Source: Haloferax denitrificans ATCC 35960 (GTDB taxonomy: Archaea > Halobacteriota > Halobacteria > Halobacteriales > Haloferacaceae). From it: DNA of 64,000 nt. The number at the start of each line of letters is the position of its first letter. Within the stretch, counting starts at the first letter, position 1. Where the stretch lies: contig NZ_AOLP01000004.1 in NCBI RefSeq assembly GCF_000337795.1, positions 62,001 through 126,000 on the forward strand, given 5' to 3'. The notes under the pieces are model-generated. The model had not been told where the DNA came from, made no database searches, and worked only from the letters and a program-made list of their open reading frames with translations. This document shows, in pieces, positions 1 to 8,374 of the stretch. A program made the position numbers and the translations under genes.

Positions 1-1467
1 CACGTCTTCAGTAGCGAGACCGACACCGAGGTCGTCCCGCACCTCATCGAGGAGAACCTCCGCGACGGCGCGACCCCCGAGGAGGCCTTCCGCGCCGCGG
101 TCGGCAGTCTCTCGGGGAGCTACGCCCTCGCGGCCATCATCGGCGACGAGGAGGCCATCTTCGCGACCCGCTCGGGGTCGCCGTTGGTCCTCGGCGTCGG
201 CGACGGCGAGTACTACCTCGCCAGCGACGTGCCCGCGTTCATCCAGCACACGGCGCGCGTCATCTACCTCCACGACGGCGACTTCGTCGTCACTCGCTCG
301 GACGGCTACGAAATCACGGACTCGGCCGGCCGCGCGGTCGACCGCCCCGTCGAACACATCGAGTGGGACCCCGAGACGGCGACGAAGGGCGGCTACGAGC
401 ACTACATGTACAAGGAGATTCACGAACAGCCCGGCGCGCTCCGGCGGACCACCCAGAGCCGGCTGAACACCCACGCCGGCGGCGTCGAATTAGAGGAGTT
501 CCCGCCGGAGTCGTTCGCCGACGTGAAGCAGGTCCACCTCCTCGCGATGGGCACCTCGCACCACGCCGGGATGTACGCGGCGTCGTTGCTCAACTCCCGG
601 GGCATCCCCGCCTACGCGTTCATGGCCGGCGAGTACTCGGTCATCAAGCCGCCGGTGACGCCCGACACGCTCGTCGTCGCGGTCAGCCAGTCGGGGGAGA
701 CCGCCGACACCCTCGACGCGGTGCGCCGCGCCCGCGCCGCCGGCGCGCGGACCCTCGCGGTCACGAACGTCGTCGGCTCGTCGATAACCCGCGAGTGCGA
801 CGACGAACTGCTCATCCGCGCCGGCCCGGAAATCGGCGTCGCGGCCACCAAGACGTTCTCGTCGCAGGTGACGGCGCTGACGCTCCTCACCGAGCGCCTC
901 GTCGAGGACGTGACCGGCGCGAAGTCGCCCGAAGCGCGCACCCTGATGGAGGCGCTGTCGCGGCTCCCCGGCGACGTACAGGAGGTGCTCGACACCTCGA
1001 TGGCCCGCGAAATCGCCATCGAGTACGAGGGGAGCGACGCGTACTTCTTCATCGGCCGCGGGGTCGCCCACCCCGTCGCCCTCGAAGGCGCGCTGAAGTT
1101 CAAGGAGATATCCTACGAGCACGCCGAGGGCTTCGCCGCCTCGGAGCTCAAACACGGCCCGCTGGCGCTCGTCACGCCCTTGTCGCCCGTGTTCGCCATC
1201 TTCACCGGCCACGAGGACGAGGCGACGCTGAGCAACGTCAAAGAGGTGCAGGCCCGCGGCGCGCCGGTCATCGCCATCACGAGCGACCGCACCGGCGAGG
1301 TGACCGAGTTCGCGGACCACGTGCTCAGGATTCCGGACACCCATCCCGACATCGCCGGCGTCCTCGCCAACGTCCAGCTCCAGCTCGTCGCGTACCACGC
1401 GGCGGACCTGCTCGAACGACCCATCGACAAGCCGCGCAACCTCGCCAAGTGCGTCACCGTCGAGTGA
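1..1467 (+). CDS. glmS: Glutamine--fructose-6-phosphate aminotransferase (5' truncated)
   Basis: GlmS converts fructose-6-phosphate and glutamine to glucosamine-6-phosphate, the entry step to UDP-N-acetylglucosamine. The reading frame is open from base 1, so the N-terminal part of the glutaminase domain, with its catalytic Cys, lies before the window; about 488 residues are present of roughly 600 expected. Visible are the end of the glutaminase domain (HVFSSETDTEVV) and two SIS sugar-isomerase domains (AMGTSHHAG; AVSQSGETADT; ALEGALKFKEISYEHAEGF). The protein ends in the family-typical LAKCVTVE. A TTG at 184 is an internal codon, not the start. A GlmU-like gene at 6675-7955 serves the same pathway. 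Confidence 0.97.
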   Translation, partial: HVFSSETDTEVVPHLIEENLRDGATPEEAFRAAVGSLSGSYALAAIIGDEEAIFATRSGSPLVLGVGDGEYYLASDVPAFIQHTARVIYLHDGDFVVTRSDGYEITDSAGRAVDRPVEHIEWDPETATKGGYEHYMYKEIHEQPGALRRTTQSRLNTHAGGVELEEFPPESFADVKQVHLLAMGTSHHAGMYAASLLNSRGIPAYAFMAGEYSVIKPPVTPDTLVVAVSQSGETADTLDAVRRARAAGARTLAVTNVVGSSITRECDDELLIRAGPEIGVAATKTFSSQVTALTLLTERLVEDVTGAKSPEARTLMEALSRLPGDVQEVLDTSMAREIAIEYEGSDAYFFIGRGVAHPVALEGALKFKEISYEHAEGFAASELKHGPLALVTPLSPVFAIFTGHEDEATLSNVKEVQARGAPVIAITSDRTGEVTEFADHVLRIPDTHPDIAGVLANVQLQLVAYHAADLLERPIDKPRNLAKCVTVE

Positions 1468-1482
1468 GCATCGGCGAGCGCC

Positions 1483-1499
1483 GCGGTGGGTCTCACCGC
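1483..1499 (+). terminator. Possible hairpin after glmS
   Basis: Arms GCGGTG (1483-1488) and CACCGC (1494-1499) enclose a 5-nt loop 15 nt after the glmS stop. No T-run follows directly, so this is only a weak terminator candidate. Confidence 0.3.
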
Positions 1500-1658
1500 C
1501 GCGAGCCGACGTTTCGCACCCATTAATTCGCCGCAGTCGTTCGATTTTGCCTTCAGACCGCTGTTTTTCGGGAATTCGAGACTGTTCGGAGCTAAGCAGA
1601 GATTATCTCGATTGTAGGCACCGATTACATATTACCCGCCCGCGTCAGGTAACACGCG

Positions 1659-2219
1659 ATGACCCGACGCGACCTCGTGGACGACGTTCTCTCGGCCTCG
1701 GACGAGCCTCCCGGACCGCTGACCGACGAGAGCGCCGCCGCCGAGACGACGGACGAGACCGATATCCCCCCGGAGTCGTCCGACGACGACCTCCTCGACG
1801 CGCTCGGCGACGACGTCTCCCGGGACGTACTGCTGGCGTGCAACCGCGCGCCGATGACCGCCGAGGAGCTCGCCGAGACCTGCGACGTCTCCGAATCGAC
1901 CATCTACCGCCGGCTCGAAACGCTGTCGAGCCTCGGACTGGTCGAACGGACCCAGCGGGTCGACGCGCCGAGCAAGACGTGCTACGAGACGGCCGTCGAC
2001 GGGCTCTCGATTCACCTCGGCGACAGCCTCCGCGTCGAGGCGGGGTCGAGCAACTACGTCGTCGACGCGATGCGAACGCTTCTGGCCGCCATCGACGTCC
2101 AACAGCTCGCGTACGACCGCGAGCAAAACAGCGTGGACGTTCGGTTCCGACTGGCTCCGCACCTGCTCGACTCGCTCGTGGAACTGTACGTCAGAGACAC
2201 GAGCTCCCGCGAGAAGTAG
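1659..2219 (+). CDS. Winged-helix (ArsR/TrmB-like) transcriptional regulator
   Basis: A 186-residue protein with an acidic, low-complexity N-terminus (residues 1-45), then a winged-helix DNA-binding domain (about 46-115). The domain includes a recognition-helix segment ESTIYRRLETLSSLGLVERTQ, of the type common in haloarchaeal helix-turn-helix regulators. A C-terminal region of about 70 residues has no recognisable ligand motif. An AT-rich element (about 1626-1633) lies some 30 nt before the ATG, which fits a leaderless promoter. It is transcribed alone and convergent with the small gene at 2265-2498. The regulated target cannot be read from the sequence. Confidence 0.85.
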   Translation: MTRRDLVDDVLSASDEPPGPLTDESAAAETTDETDIPPESSDDDLLDALGDDVSRDVLLACNRAPMTAEELAETCDVSESTIYRRLETLSSLGLVERTQRVDAPSKTCYETAVDGLSIHLGDSLRVEAGSSNYVVDAMRTLLAAIDVQQLAYDREQNSVDVRFRLAPHLLDSLVELYVRDTSSREK

Positions 2220-2264
2220 TCCGCCGGCCGTCGATTCGGTGGCTCGCGCCGTCTCACCGCCCCC

Positions 2265-2498
2265 TCACCGCCGCCACGACCCGTCGACTTCGCCGAGGAC
2301 GAGCGCGAGCGCGTCTCTCGCGCGGCCGACCGCGATGAGTTCGCGGGCGGTCGCGGCGGTGAGGGGACCGATGGACTGCGAGGACGCGAGCCCCTCGACG
2401 ATGTCGGGCACCTCGGTGGCGAACCACGAACTGGCGTCAGTCCCGGATTCGTCGTCGACCCCCGCGGACGACCGAGAGTGGGGTGCGTCGGAAATCAT
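2265..2498 (-). CDS. Small acidic protein of unknown function
   Basis: A 77-residue acidic protein without a signal peptide or membrane segment. I do not recognise its family. The C-terminal half (GPLTAATARELIAVGRARDALALVLGEVD) looks like two amphipathic helices. It is divergent from the DICT-domain gene at 2661 across a 162-nt AT-richer intergenic region, and its own ATG at 2498 follows a plausible promoter region. Codon use matches neighbours, which supports a real gene, but shortness keeps confidence moderate. Confidence 0.6.
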   Translation of the reverse strand: MISDAPHSRSSAGVDDESGTDASSWFATEVPDIVEGLASSQSIGPLTAATARELIAVGRARDALALVLGEVDGSWRR

Positions 2499-2660
2499 AC
2501 TGAATGTACACGCTCGCGGGGCATAGTTAGGAATCTGAACACCTTCGGTAACGACCTCCTTACTCGTCGGAGTCTCGGGGTCACGAGCCGATTGCCGGCT
2601 CTCTCATACCACATTATTGCAAAGAATAATAACCCGCTGGAGCGTTCCGTGTAACCGGTA

Positions 2661-3440
2661 ATGTCTCTCAGCGAACTCATTTCCGGCGTCGCCGCCGCGG
2701 AGCGAACACTGACGGTGTTCAATCCGACGCCCGGCGTCGCCGAGCGACTCGCCGAGCACTTCGCGGACCGAAACGTCTCGGTGGAGTCTGCGAGTTCCGA
2801 CGAGGGTCCCTCGAACTACGCGGTGTTGGGTACCGGCGACACGTTCCACACGGCCGTCTCGATAGACGACCTCCTCAGACGACCCGAGGACGTCGAACCG
2901 GGCTTCGAACGCGACTCGTACGCGCCGATTCTCGACCATCTCGACGAGACGCTGTTTACCTCCTACGACCGCCGGCAGATGCTCAACGCCACCCGCGAAA
3001 TCGAAGACCGCGCGTGGCGCGTCGGCGCGGGCGAACTCCACTCGGGCTTTCAGTCCGGCGGGAACCTCCGCCCGCAACTCGACACGTACCGCCGCCTCGG
3101 CGGCCGCGACGACCTCTCGGTCCACGCGTACATCTATCCGAACGGCGAGGTCCCGCAGGCGGACCAGTTCCAACTCCACCTCGCGCGCACCGACGAGATT
3201 CGCCGCTCCTGGTTCGTCGCCTACGACGGCAACGGCGTCGGCGACTACAAGTGCGCGCTCGTCGCCGAGGAGCCCGAACCGGGGTTCGGCTTCACCGGCT
3301 TCTGGACGTACGACCCCTCGACGGTCGACTACATCGTCAACCACCTCGTCTCGTCGTACTCGATTATCGAATCCGATGGCTCGGGCGACGACGCGGACGG
3401 CCGCCGCCGGATGACCGTCCGACCGAAAGGCTGTCGCTGA
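2661..3440 (+). CDS. DICT sensory domain protein
   Basis: A 259-residue soluble protein matching the DICT domain family, found as a sensory domain next to two-component and cyclic-nucleotide proteins in bacteria and as stand-alone proteins in haloarchaea. The N-terminal part starts SLSELISGV and contains ERTLTVFNPTP; the middle has LDETLFTSYDRRQML, near the family's conserved sensory core. No DNA-binding or enzymatic output domain is visible, so it probably acts through partner proteins. An AT-rich element (about 2625-2633, AGAATAATAA) sits about 30 nt before the ATG. Confidence 0.75.
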   Translation: MSLSELISGVAAAERTLTVFNPTPGVAERLAEHFADRNVSVESASSDEGPSNYAVLGTGDTFHTAVSIDDLLRRPEDVEPGFERDSYAPILDHLDETLFTSYDRRQMLNATREIEDRAWRVGAGELHSGFQSGGNLRPQLDTYRRLGGRDDLSVHAYIYPNGEVPQADQFQLHLARTDEIRRSWFVAYDGNGVGDYKCALVAEEPEPGFGFTGFWTYDPSTVDYIVNHLVSSYSIIESDGSGDDADGRRRMTVRPKGCR

Positions 3441-3530
3441 CGCGGCTCACCTCGTCGGCGCGCCGCTCGCAGAATCAATTCGGAGAACCGGGCGCGAATA
3501 CTTAGGAACGCCCGCCCGGAACCGTGCGGT

Positions 3531-3887
3531 ATGGTTGACGGAATCCTCCTCGACGCCTCGCACCTGAAGGGCAAAGTCAAGGGCGGCCGCGCCGGGGCCG
3601 AAATCGCCGGGATGAGCTACATCGGCTACGAACTCGCGGTCACGGAGCGGAGCATCCACGTCTACGGCGACCACTGTAACGCCGACATCCAAGACGAGGA
3701 GTACCGCTATCTCGTCGTCCCCCTCGACTCGGTCCGGGGCATCGAACTGAAGGACCTGTCTGACCGCGGCCGGTGCCTGCAGATTCACGCGCTCGACGAC
3801 GAGGTGGTGCTGTTCTCGGAGAACCAGACGAGCCTCTCGAAGAACCTCAAGCGCGTGTTCCTCCTCCTCTCGCGTCTCCTCGCCTGA
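3531..3887 (+). CDS. Conserved hypothetical protein, 118 aa
   Basis: A 118-residue soluble protein of unknown function. It is predicted mainly as beta strands (SIHVYGDHCNADIQ; YRYLVVPLDSVRGIEL; LQIHALDDEVVLF) followed by a C-terminal helix. No catalytic or metal motif stands out. The ATG at 3531 is preceded at about -30 by an AT-rich element (ATACTTA), consistent with a single-gene leaderless transcript. Composition is like the flanking genes, so I take it as a genuine gene. Confidence 0.7.
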   Translation: MVDGILLDASHLKGKVKGGRAGAEIAGMSYIGYELAVTERSIHVYGDHCNADIQDEEYRYLVVPLDSVRGIELKDLSDRGRCLQIHALDDEVVLFSENQTSLSKNLKRVFLLLSRLLA

Positions 3888-4015
3888 GCGGACCGGCGCT
3901 CCGGTCGGCGACTGGTCGGCCGGTCGGTCCGTCGGCCCGGAGCCGAATCAGGTAACGTTTCGAAAGCAGGTGTACTAACCGAACCGCTAAAGAGGGACGG
4001 AGCCGATATGGTGGT

Positions 4016-4387
4016 ATGGCCACGGATATGAACCTCGACGACGCCCCCTGTCCCATCATCGACTCGCTGAAGCAGATCGGGTCACAGTGGCGTCTCATCG
4101 TCCTCCACGACCTCCAAGACGGTGAAAAGCGGTTCAACGAGCTGAAGCGCTCGACCGGCGCGAGCTCGCGGACGCTCTCTCGCGTCCTCGACGACCTGCA
4201 GGAACACGGCTTCGTCGACCGCCGGATGGAGGAGGACGCGCCGGTCGCGACGTACTACTCGCTGACCGACAAGGGCGTCTCGCTGTGCCCGGTGTTCGAC
4301 GAGATACAGGAGTGGGCCACCGAGTGGCTCGACGCTGAACACGACGAGGACGCGGCCGAGGCCGAGACGGTGCAGTCGACGGTCTGA
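4016..4387 (+). CDS. HxlR-family transcriptional regulator
   Basis: A 123-residue winged-helix regulator. It has the HxlR layout: an early conserved Cys (APCPIIDSL), then IGSQWRLIVLHDL, a recognition region RFNELKRSTGASSRTLSRVLDDL and the wing VATYYSLTDKG. Members often sense redox or electrophile stress through the N-terminal Cys and act as dimers. It ends 22 nt from the end of the convergent Rrf2 gene (4410-4853), so two potentially redox-sensing regulators sit tail to tail. The target is unknown. Confidence 0.9.
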   Translation: MATDMNLDDAPCPIIDSLKQIGSQWRLIVLHDLQDGEKRFNELKRSTGASSRTLSRVLDDLQEHGFVDRRMEEDAPVATYYSLTDKGVSLCPVFDEIQEWATEWLDAEHDEDAAEAETVQSTV

Positions 4388-4409
4388 ACGCGCTCTACGA
4401 CGCGCCGCG

Positions 4410-4853
4410 CTACGCTTCGAGCGGGTCGCCGTCCGCCGTCTCGACGATTTCCGCGTGGACGTCCGCGACGGTGACCGAGTCGAGTTCGTCGAGCATCGCC
4501 TGAATCGCCGGTTCGAGCAGTTCGACGAGCACCGGCTGGATGTGTTCGCCGACGGTGCACTCGTCGTTCGGTTCGTTCGTGTGGAAACAGAACGGCTCGG
4601 CGTCCTCCACCGCCTCGTAGATGTCGCGAAGCGTGATGGCGTCCGGCTCGCGGGACAGCGTGAAGCCGCCGGTCGGGCCGCGCTTGGAATCGACGAGGTC
4701 CGCCTCGCGGAGCGAACACAGGAGCTGACGGATGACCACCGGGTTCGTGTTGACGCTCCACGCGAGACGGTCGGAAGACAGCCGCTCGTCGCTCTGCACC
4801 GCCAAGTGAGTCAACACGTGCGTCGCGACGACGAATCGGCTGCTGTTCGACAT
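4410..4853 (-). CDS. Rrf2-family transcriptional regulator
   Basis: A 147-residue Rrf2-type winged-helix protein. The segment NTNPVVIRQLLCSLREADLVDSKRGP is the helix-turn-helix and TGGFTLSREPDAITLRDIYEAVE is the family-typical wing and linker. Two Cys residues, in PFCFHTNEPNDEC, occupy the region where IscR/NsrR-type members bind an iron-sulfur cluster; a third ligand is not obvious there, so cluster binding is uncertain. The C-terminal tail is acidic. It is convergent with the HxlR gene. Confidence 0.88.
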   Translation of the reverse strand: MSNSSRFVVATHVLTHLAVQSDERLSSDRLAWSVNTNPVVIRQLLCSLREADLVDSKRGPTGGFTLSREPDAITLRDIYEAVEDAEPFCFHTNEPNDECTVGEHIQPVLVELLEPAIQAMLDELDSVTVADVHAEIVETADGDPLEA

Positions 4854-5066
4854 ACACGTTCTTTGGTGCTACGGGCATTTTAGATTTCACGGTGATGCGC
4901 CGATTTCGCCGGATTCCCCGCGGAACTGCCGTTTTTCAACTCCCGGCTCGGAACGGGGGTTCGGTGTCCGAATCCGATGGCGAGAACCGACCGGATGGGG
5001 TTCGGAACGGCCGAAAAGTAGACTCCAGACTGAACTCCCCGGCCGCGGCGACGCGCCCCGACCGAT

Positions 5067-6578
5067 TCACTCCTCGCTTTGCTCCGCCCGCGGTTCCGCG
5101 CGGCTCCCTCGTCGCTCCTCGCTCGGTCGCGTTCCGTCTCTCCGCTCGTTTCCTGCCGCGTCGCCCGTTTTCGCGTCGCCCGCACCCGTATCGTCCGCTT
5201 CCGCGTCGCTTGCTTCCGTATCGCCCGTCTCGTTCCCGTCGGCGCGCGCCGGGAGCGCCTCGACGTCGGTCGCCCGCATGAGCGCGATGACCACGTTGTC
5301 GGCGACCTCCGCGGCGAACCTGCGCTCGTCGGTCCGCCACTGTCGCGGCTCGCCGACGTGTTCGTGACAGACGACGCCGACGACCTCGCCGCCCGACCTG
5401 ACCGTCGCGTCGAGCATCGACGCGATGCCCTTCGGCCCGAGGTAGCCGTCCCGAAGCTCGGCGGTCGCCGGGTCGGTCCGAACGTCGTCGACGCCGAGCG
5501 ACCGGTTCGCCGCCAGCGCCTCGAAGTACGACGGGTAGTTCGACGCGGTCAGCGTCGTCCCGGCGTTGTGCTCGCCCGACGACCGGTCGTACTGGTCGAC
5601 ACAGCGGAGCGTCTCGGCGTCGTCGAACAGCCAGACGCTCGCCCGCTCGACGTTCAGCACCGCCGCCATCGTCTCCGTGATTCGCGGCAGTGCGTCCTCG
5701 AACGACCCCCCGATGACCGCCTCGTCGGTCGCGAGGTCGACGAGCGCCCGCTGTTGGAGCTCGCGTCGCTCCCGCTCGCGGTAGGCCTCGGTCACGTCGC
5801 GGAAGACGGCGACGACGCCTTCGACCGCCCCGTCGTCGGTCCTGATGGGCGACATGCTGTCTTCGATGTAGCGCTCGCGGCCGTCGCTGGTGACGAGTTT
5901 CGTTCCCGCGGCGAGTTCGACCGGCCCGTCCGCCTCGGCGACGCGGCGCATCGGGTCGATGCGTTCGCCGGTCTCGCCGTCGACGAGGACGAGCACGTCC
6001 GAAAGCGGCTCGCCGACGGCGGCGTCGGCGTCGTAGCCGGTTATCTCCTCGGCGGTCCGGTTCAGTTGGACGACCGTCCCGTCGGCGTCGGTGGCGACGA
6101 CGCCCTCGGCGATGGAGTTGAGGGTGACGCGGAGGTACGCCTCGCGCTCGCGGAGTCGCCGTTCCGCGCGCCGGTGGTCCGTGATGCGGACGAGCGTCTG
6201 CCGGAGGACGCCGTACTGCGCCGTCGGGTCGCCGCCCTTCTGGAGATAGCTGTCCGCGCCGAGGTTCAGCGCCTCGATGGCGACTTCCTCGCGGCTCCGC
6301 CCGGTGAAGATGACGAACGGCACGTCGGAGCCGCGCTCCTCTCGGAGCACCGACAGCAGTTCGAGTCCGGACATCTCCGGCATCTGGTAGTCGGAGACGA
6401 CCGCGTCGAACGACTCCGACGCGAGCAGTGCCAGCGCCCGCCGCGGCGAGTCGGTCGTCACGACCTCGATTTCGTCGTCCGTCGATTCGAGAAACCGCTT
6501 TGTCAGCGCTAACAGCCCCTCGTCGTCGTCGACGTAGAGCACGCGCCTCGACGCCGACTCCCCCTCGCTCACGTCCAT
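5067..6578 (-). CDS. REC-PAS-GAF response regulator without output domain
   Basis: A 503-residue soluble signalling protein. Residues 12-130 form a receiver domain with an acidic pocket (YVDDDE) and phospho-acceptor Asp63 (VSDYQMPEMSG). A PAS domain follows (about 155-275; YLRVTLNSIAEGVVATDADG), then a GAF domain (about 285-435; ERASVWLFDDAETLRC). The last 65 residues are a degenerate acidic repeat built around TGD/AGD steps. No HisKA/HATPase, DNA-binding or cyclase domain is present, so it likely relays phosphoryl state by protein contact. It is transcribed toward the Rrf2 gene with no evident partner kinase beside it. Confidence 0.88.
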   Translation of the reverse strand: MDVSEGESASRRVLYVDDDEGLLALTKRFLESTDDEIEVVTTDSPRRALALLASESFDAVVSDYQMPEMSGLELLSVLREERGSDVPFVIFTGRSREEVAIEALNLGADSYLQKGGDPTAQYGVLRQTLVRITDHRRAERRLREREAYLRVTLNSIAEGVVATDADGTVVQLNRTAEEITGYDADAAVGEPLSDVLVLVDGETGERIDPMRRVAEADGPVELAAGTKLVTSDGRERYIEDSMSPIRTDDGAVEGVVAVFRDVTEAYRERERRELQQRALVDLATDEAVIGGSFEDALPRITETMAAVLNVERASVWLFDDAETLRCVDQYDRSSGEHNAGTTLTASNYPSYFEALAANRSLGVDDVRTDPATAELRDGYLGPKGIASMLDATVRSGGEVVGVVCHEHVGEPRQWRTDERRFAAEVADNVVIALMRATDVEALPARADGNETGDTEASDAEADDTGAGDAKTGDAAGNERRDGTRPSEERRGSRAEPRAEQSEE

Positions 6579-6674
6579 GTACTGTCGTGCCGATTCGCCG
6601 TTGTGTCTGATAACTGTTTGGTAGGTTAACTGTCACCAACGTGATGCGTGTCGCGGGTCGAGGCGGCCCTCGCG

Positions 6675-7955
6675 TCAGTCCTCGCCGGCGGTCGCCTCGT
6701 CGTCGGTCGCCGCGTGGCCCGTCGCCCCGTGGTCGCTCGCTTCGTCGCCCGCGTCGGTCTCGTCCACGCGGTCGTAGAGGACGGACTCGCCGGGTTTGAC
6801 CGTCCCGCCGGTCGGGATTCTGACGCCCGCGTTCAGCGAGGCGTTGATGCCCGTTTTCACGTCGTCGCCGAGAATGACGCCGTACTTCCGGCGACCCGAC
6901 GAGACGAGTTCGCCTTTGAGCATCTGCCGGACGGGTTCGCCGTCGTGGCGGAGGTTCGCCACTTTGGTCCCCGCGCCGAAGTTCACGTCGCGGCCGAGGA
7001 GGCTGTCGCCGACGTACGAGAGGTGGCCGACCGTCGCGCCCTCCATCAGGACGCTGTTTTTCACCTCGACGGCGTGGCCGACCTTGGCGTGCTCGCCGAC
7101 GAGCGTGTGCCCGCGGACGTAGGCGTTCGGGCCGACGGTGGCCCCGCTCCGGACGAGCACCGGCCCCTCGATGACCACGCCGGAGCGCACCGTCGCGCCC
7201 GCCTCGACGACGACCGTCCCGTCGAGTTCGGCGCGCTCGGACACGTCGCCGTCGATTCGCGGTTCGAGTTCGCCGAGCTTCCACTCGTTGGCTTCGAGGA
7301 GCTCCCACGGCCGCCCCACGTCGAGCCAGCGGTCGAAGGCGACGCCGCGCACGTCGTAGGCCTCGCAGGTCGCCGCGAGCACGTCGGTCAGTTCGAGTTC
7401 GCCGCGGTCGCTCTCGTCCACGTCGAGCCAGCCGTGGGCCTCGGCCGGGAAGACGTACGCGCCGGCGTTGACGAGGTCAGACGGCGGGTCCGCGGGCTTC
7501 TCGACGACGCCGGTGACGAACCCCTCGTCGTCGGTGTCGAGGACGCCGTAGGAACTCGGGTCGGCGACGCGGAACGACCCGACGGCGGGCGTCCCCTCGT
7601 ACAGCGTCGACAGCGTCGGCACGTCGTACAGCGCGTCGCCGTTGAGGACGACGAACGGCTCGTCGGGGTCGAGATGGGGGGCCGCGGCGCGGACCGCGTC
7701 GGCCGTCCCGCGCTGTTCCGACTGGACGGCGAACTCGACGGGGACGCCCCCGCGCTCGTCGCCGAAGTAGTCGCGCACGTCTCCGGCCTCGTAGCCGACG
7801 ACGAGGGTGATGTCCGTCGCGCCCGCCTCGATGGCCGCGTCGGCGGTGTGTGCGACGAGCGGCCGGTCGGCCACGGGGAGCATCGGCTTCGGTCGGCGGT
7901 CCGTGAGCGGACGCATCCGGGTGCCGCGGCCGGCGGCGAGAATGACAGTCTGCAT
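6675..7955 (-). CDS. glmU: Bifunctional sugar-1-phosphate nucleotidylyltransferase/acetyltransferase (GlmU-like)
   Basis: A 426-residue two-domain enzyme. The N-terminal nucleotidyltransferase domain (1-230) has the signature LAAGRGTRMRPLTDRRPKPML. The C-terminal left-handed beta-helix (about 240-395) has hexapeptide repeats (GATVRSGVVIEGPVLVRSGA; HAVEVKNSVLM). This is the archaeal GlmU/ST0452-like arrangement, which acetylates glucosamine-1-phosphate and then forms UDP-GlcNAc. A pure dTDP/UDP-glucose pyrophosphorylase is the alternative, but the beta-helix and nearby glmS favour amino-sugar metabolism. The last 30 residues are an acidic tail. The ATG at 7955 is the first codon of the conserved MQTVILAAG start. 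Confidence 0.85.
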   Translation of the reverse strand: MQTVILAAGRGTRMRPLTDRRPKPMLPVADRPLVAHTADAAIEAGATDITLVVGYEAGDVRDYFGDERGGVPVEFAVQSEQRGTADAVRAAAPHLDPDEPFVVLNGDALYDVPTLSTLYEGTPAVGSFRVADPSSYGVLDTDDEGFVTGVVEKPADPPSDLVNAGAYVFPAEAHGWLDVDESDRGELELTDVLAATCEAYDVRGVAFDRWLDVGRPWELLEANEWKLGELEPRIDGDVSERAELDGTVVVEAGATVRSGVVIEGPVLVRSGATVGPNAYVRGHTLVGEHAKVGHAVEVKNSVLMEGATVGHLSYVGDSLLGRDVNFGAGTKVANLRHDGEPVRQMLKGELVSSGRRKYGVILGDDVKTGINASLNAGVRIPTGGTVKPGESVLYDRVDETDAGDEASDHGATGHAATDDEATAGED

Positions 7956-8374
7956 ACCTCCCTAAGGGACTGCGCGGAAGAAATTTCTTCGGTCCGGACG
8001 GTATCGAGGCGGGGACCGCTCGTGGTGCTGTGGGTTGCCTCTGATCCACCTACCGATACCGACTCGAGGTGGGACGGTCGGTACGGCAACTATCTGTCAA
8101 TATCAGTCTGACAAAACGCTTGCGAACTCCGAGCCGGATTCGAGTCCGGAACTCCGCCGTTCGCGCGTCGCGGTCGCTCGCGGACGGTTCGAACCACACG
8201 GCCCGCGAACGGCGAATACGTTGGGGTTACGATGGGTTGGAGATTCGCACGCGACGCGGCGCCGTGTGTTAGTGAACGGACGAACGCCAGCGTGTAATAG
8301 TTTCGTTCCGCGGCGACGCGAACCGCGTTCGTGGGCGTTATTACCGTTCCACCCTTCGGCTGTGGAGGGTTACG
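7956..8374. other. Intergenic region, divergent promoters
   Basis: These 419 bases separate the divergent GlmU-like and IMPDH/GMPR-family genes. A TATA-like GCGTTATTACC (about 8334-8344) lies 30 nt before the plus-strand ATG at 8375. No convincing small gene, RNA or repeat was seen in the rest. Confidence 0.5.

Noticed and set aside
4936-7308. Very long open frame on the minus strand, rich in Arg
   Set aside because: It overlaps the REC-PAS-GAF and GlmU-like genes in another frame. Arg-rich composition is a GC-rich shadow artefact.
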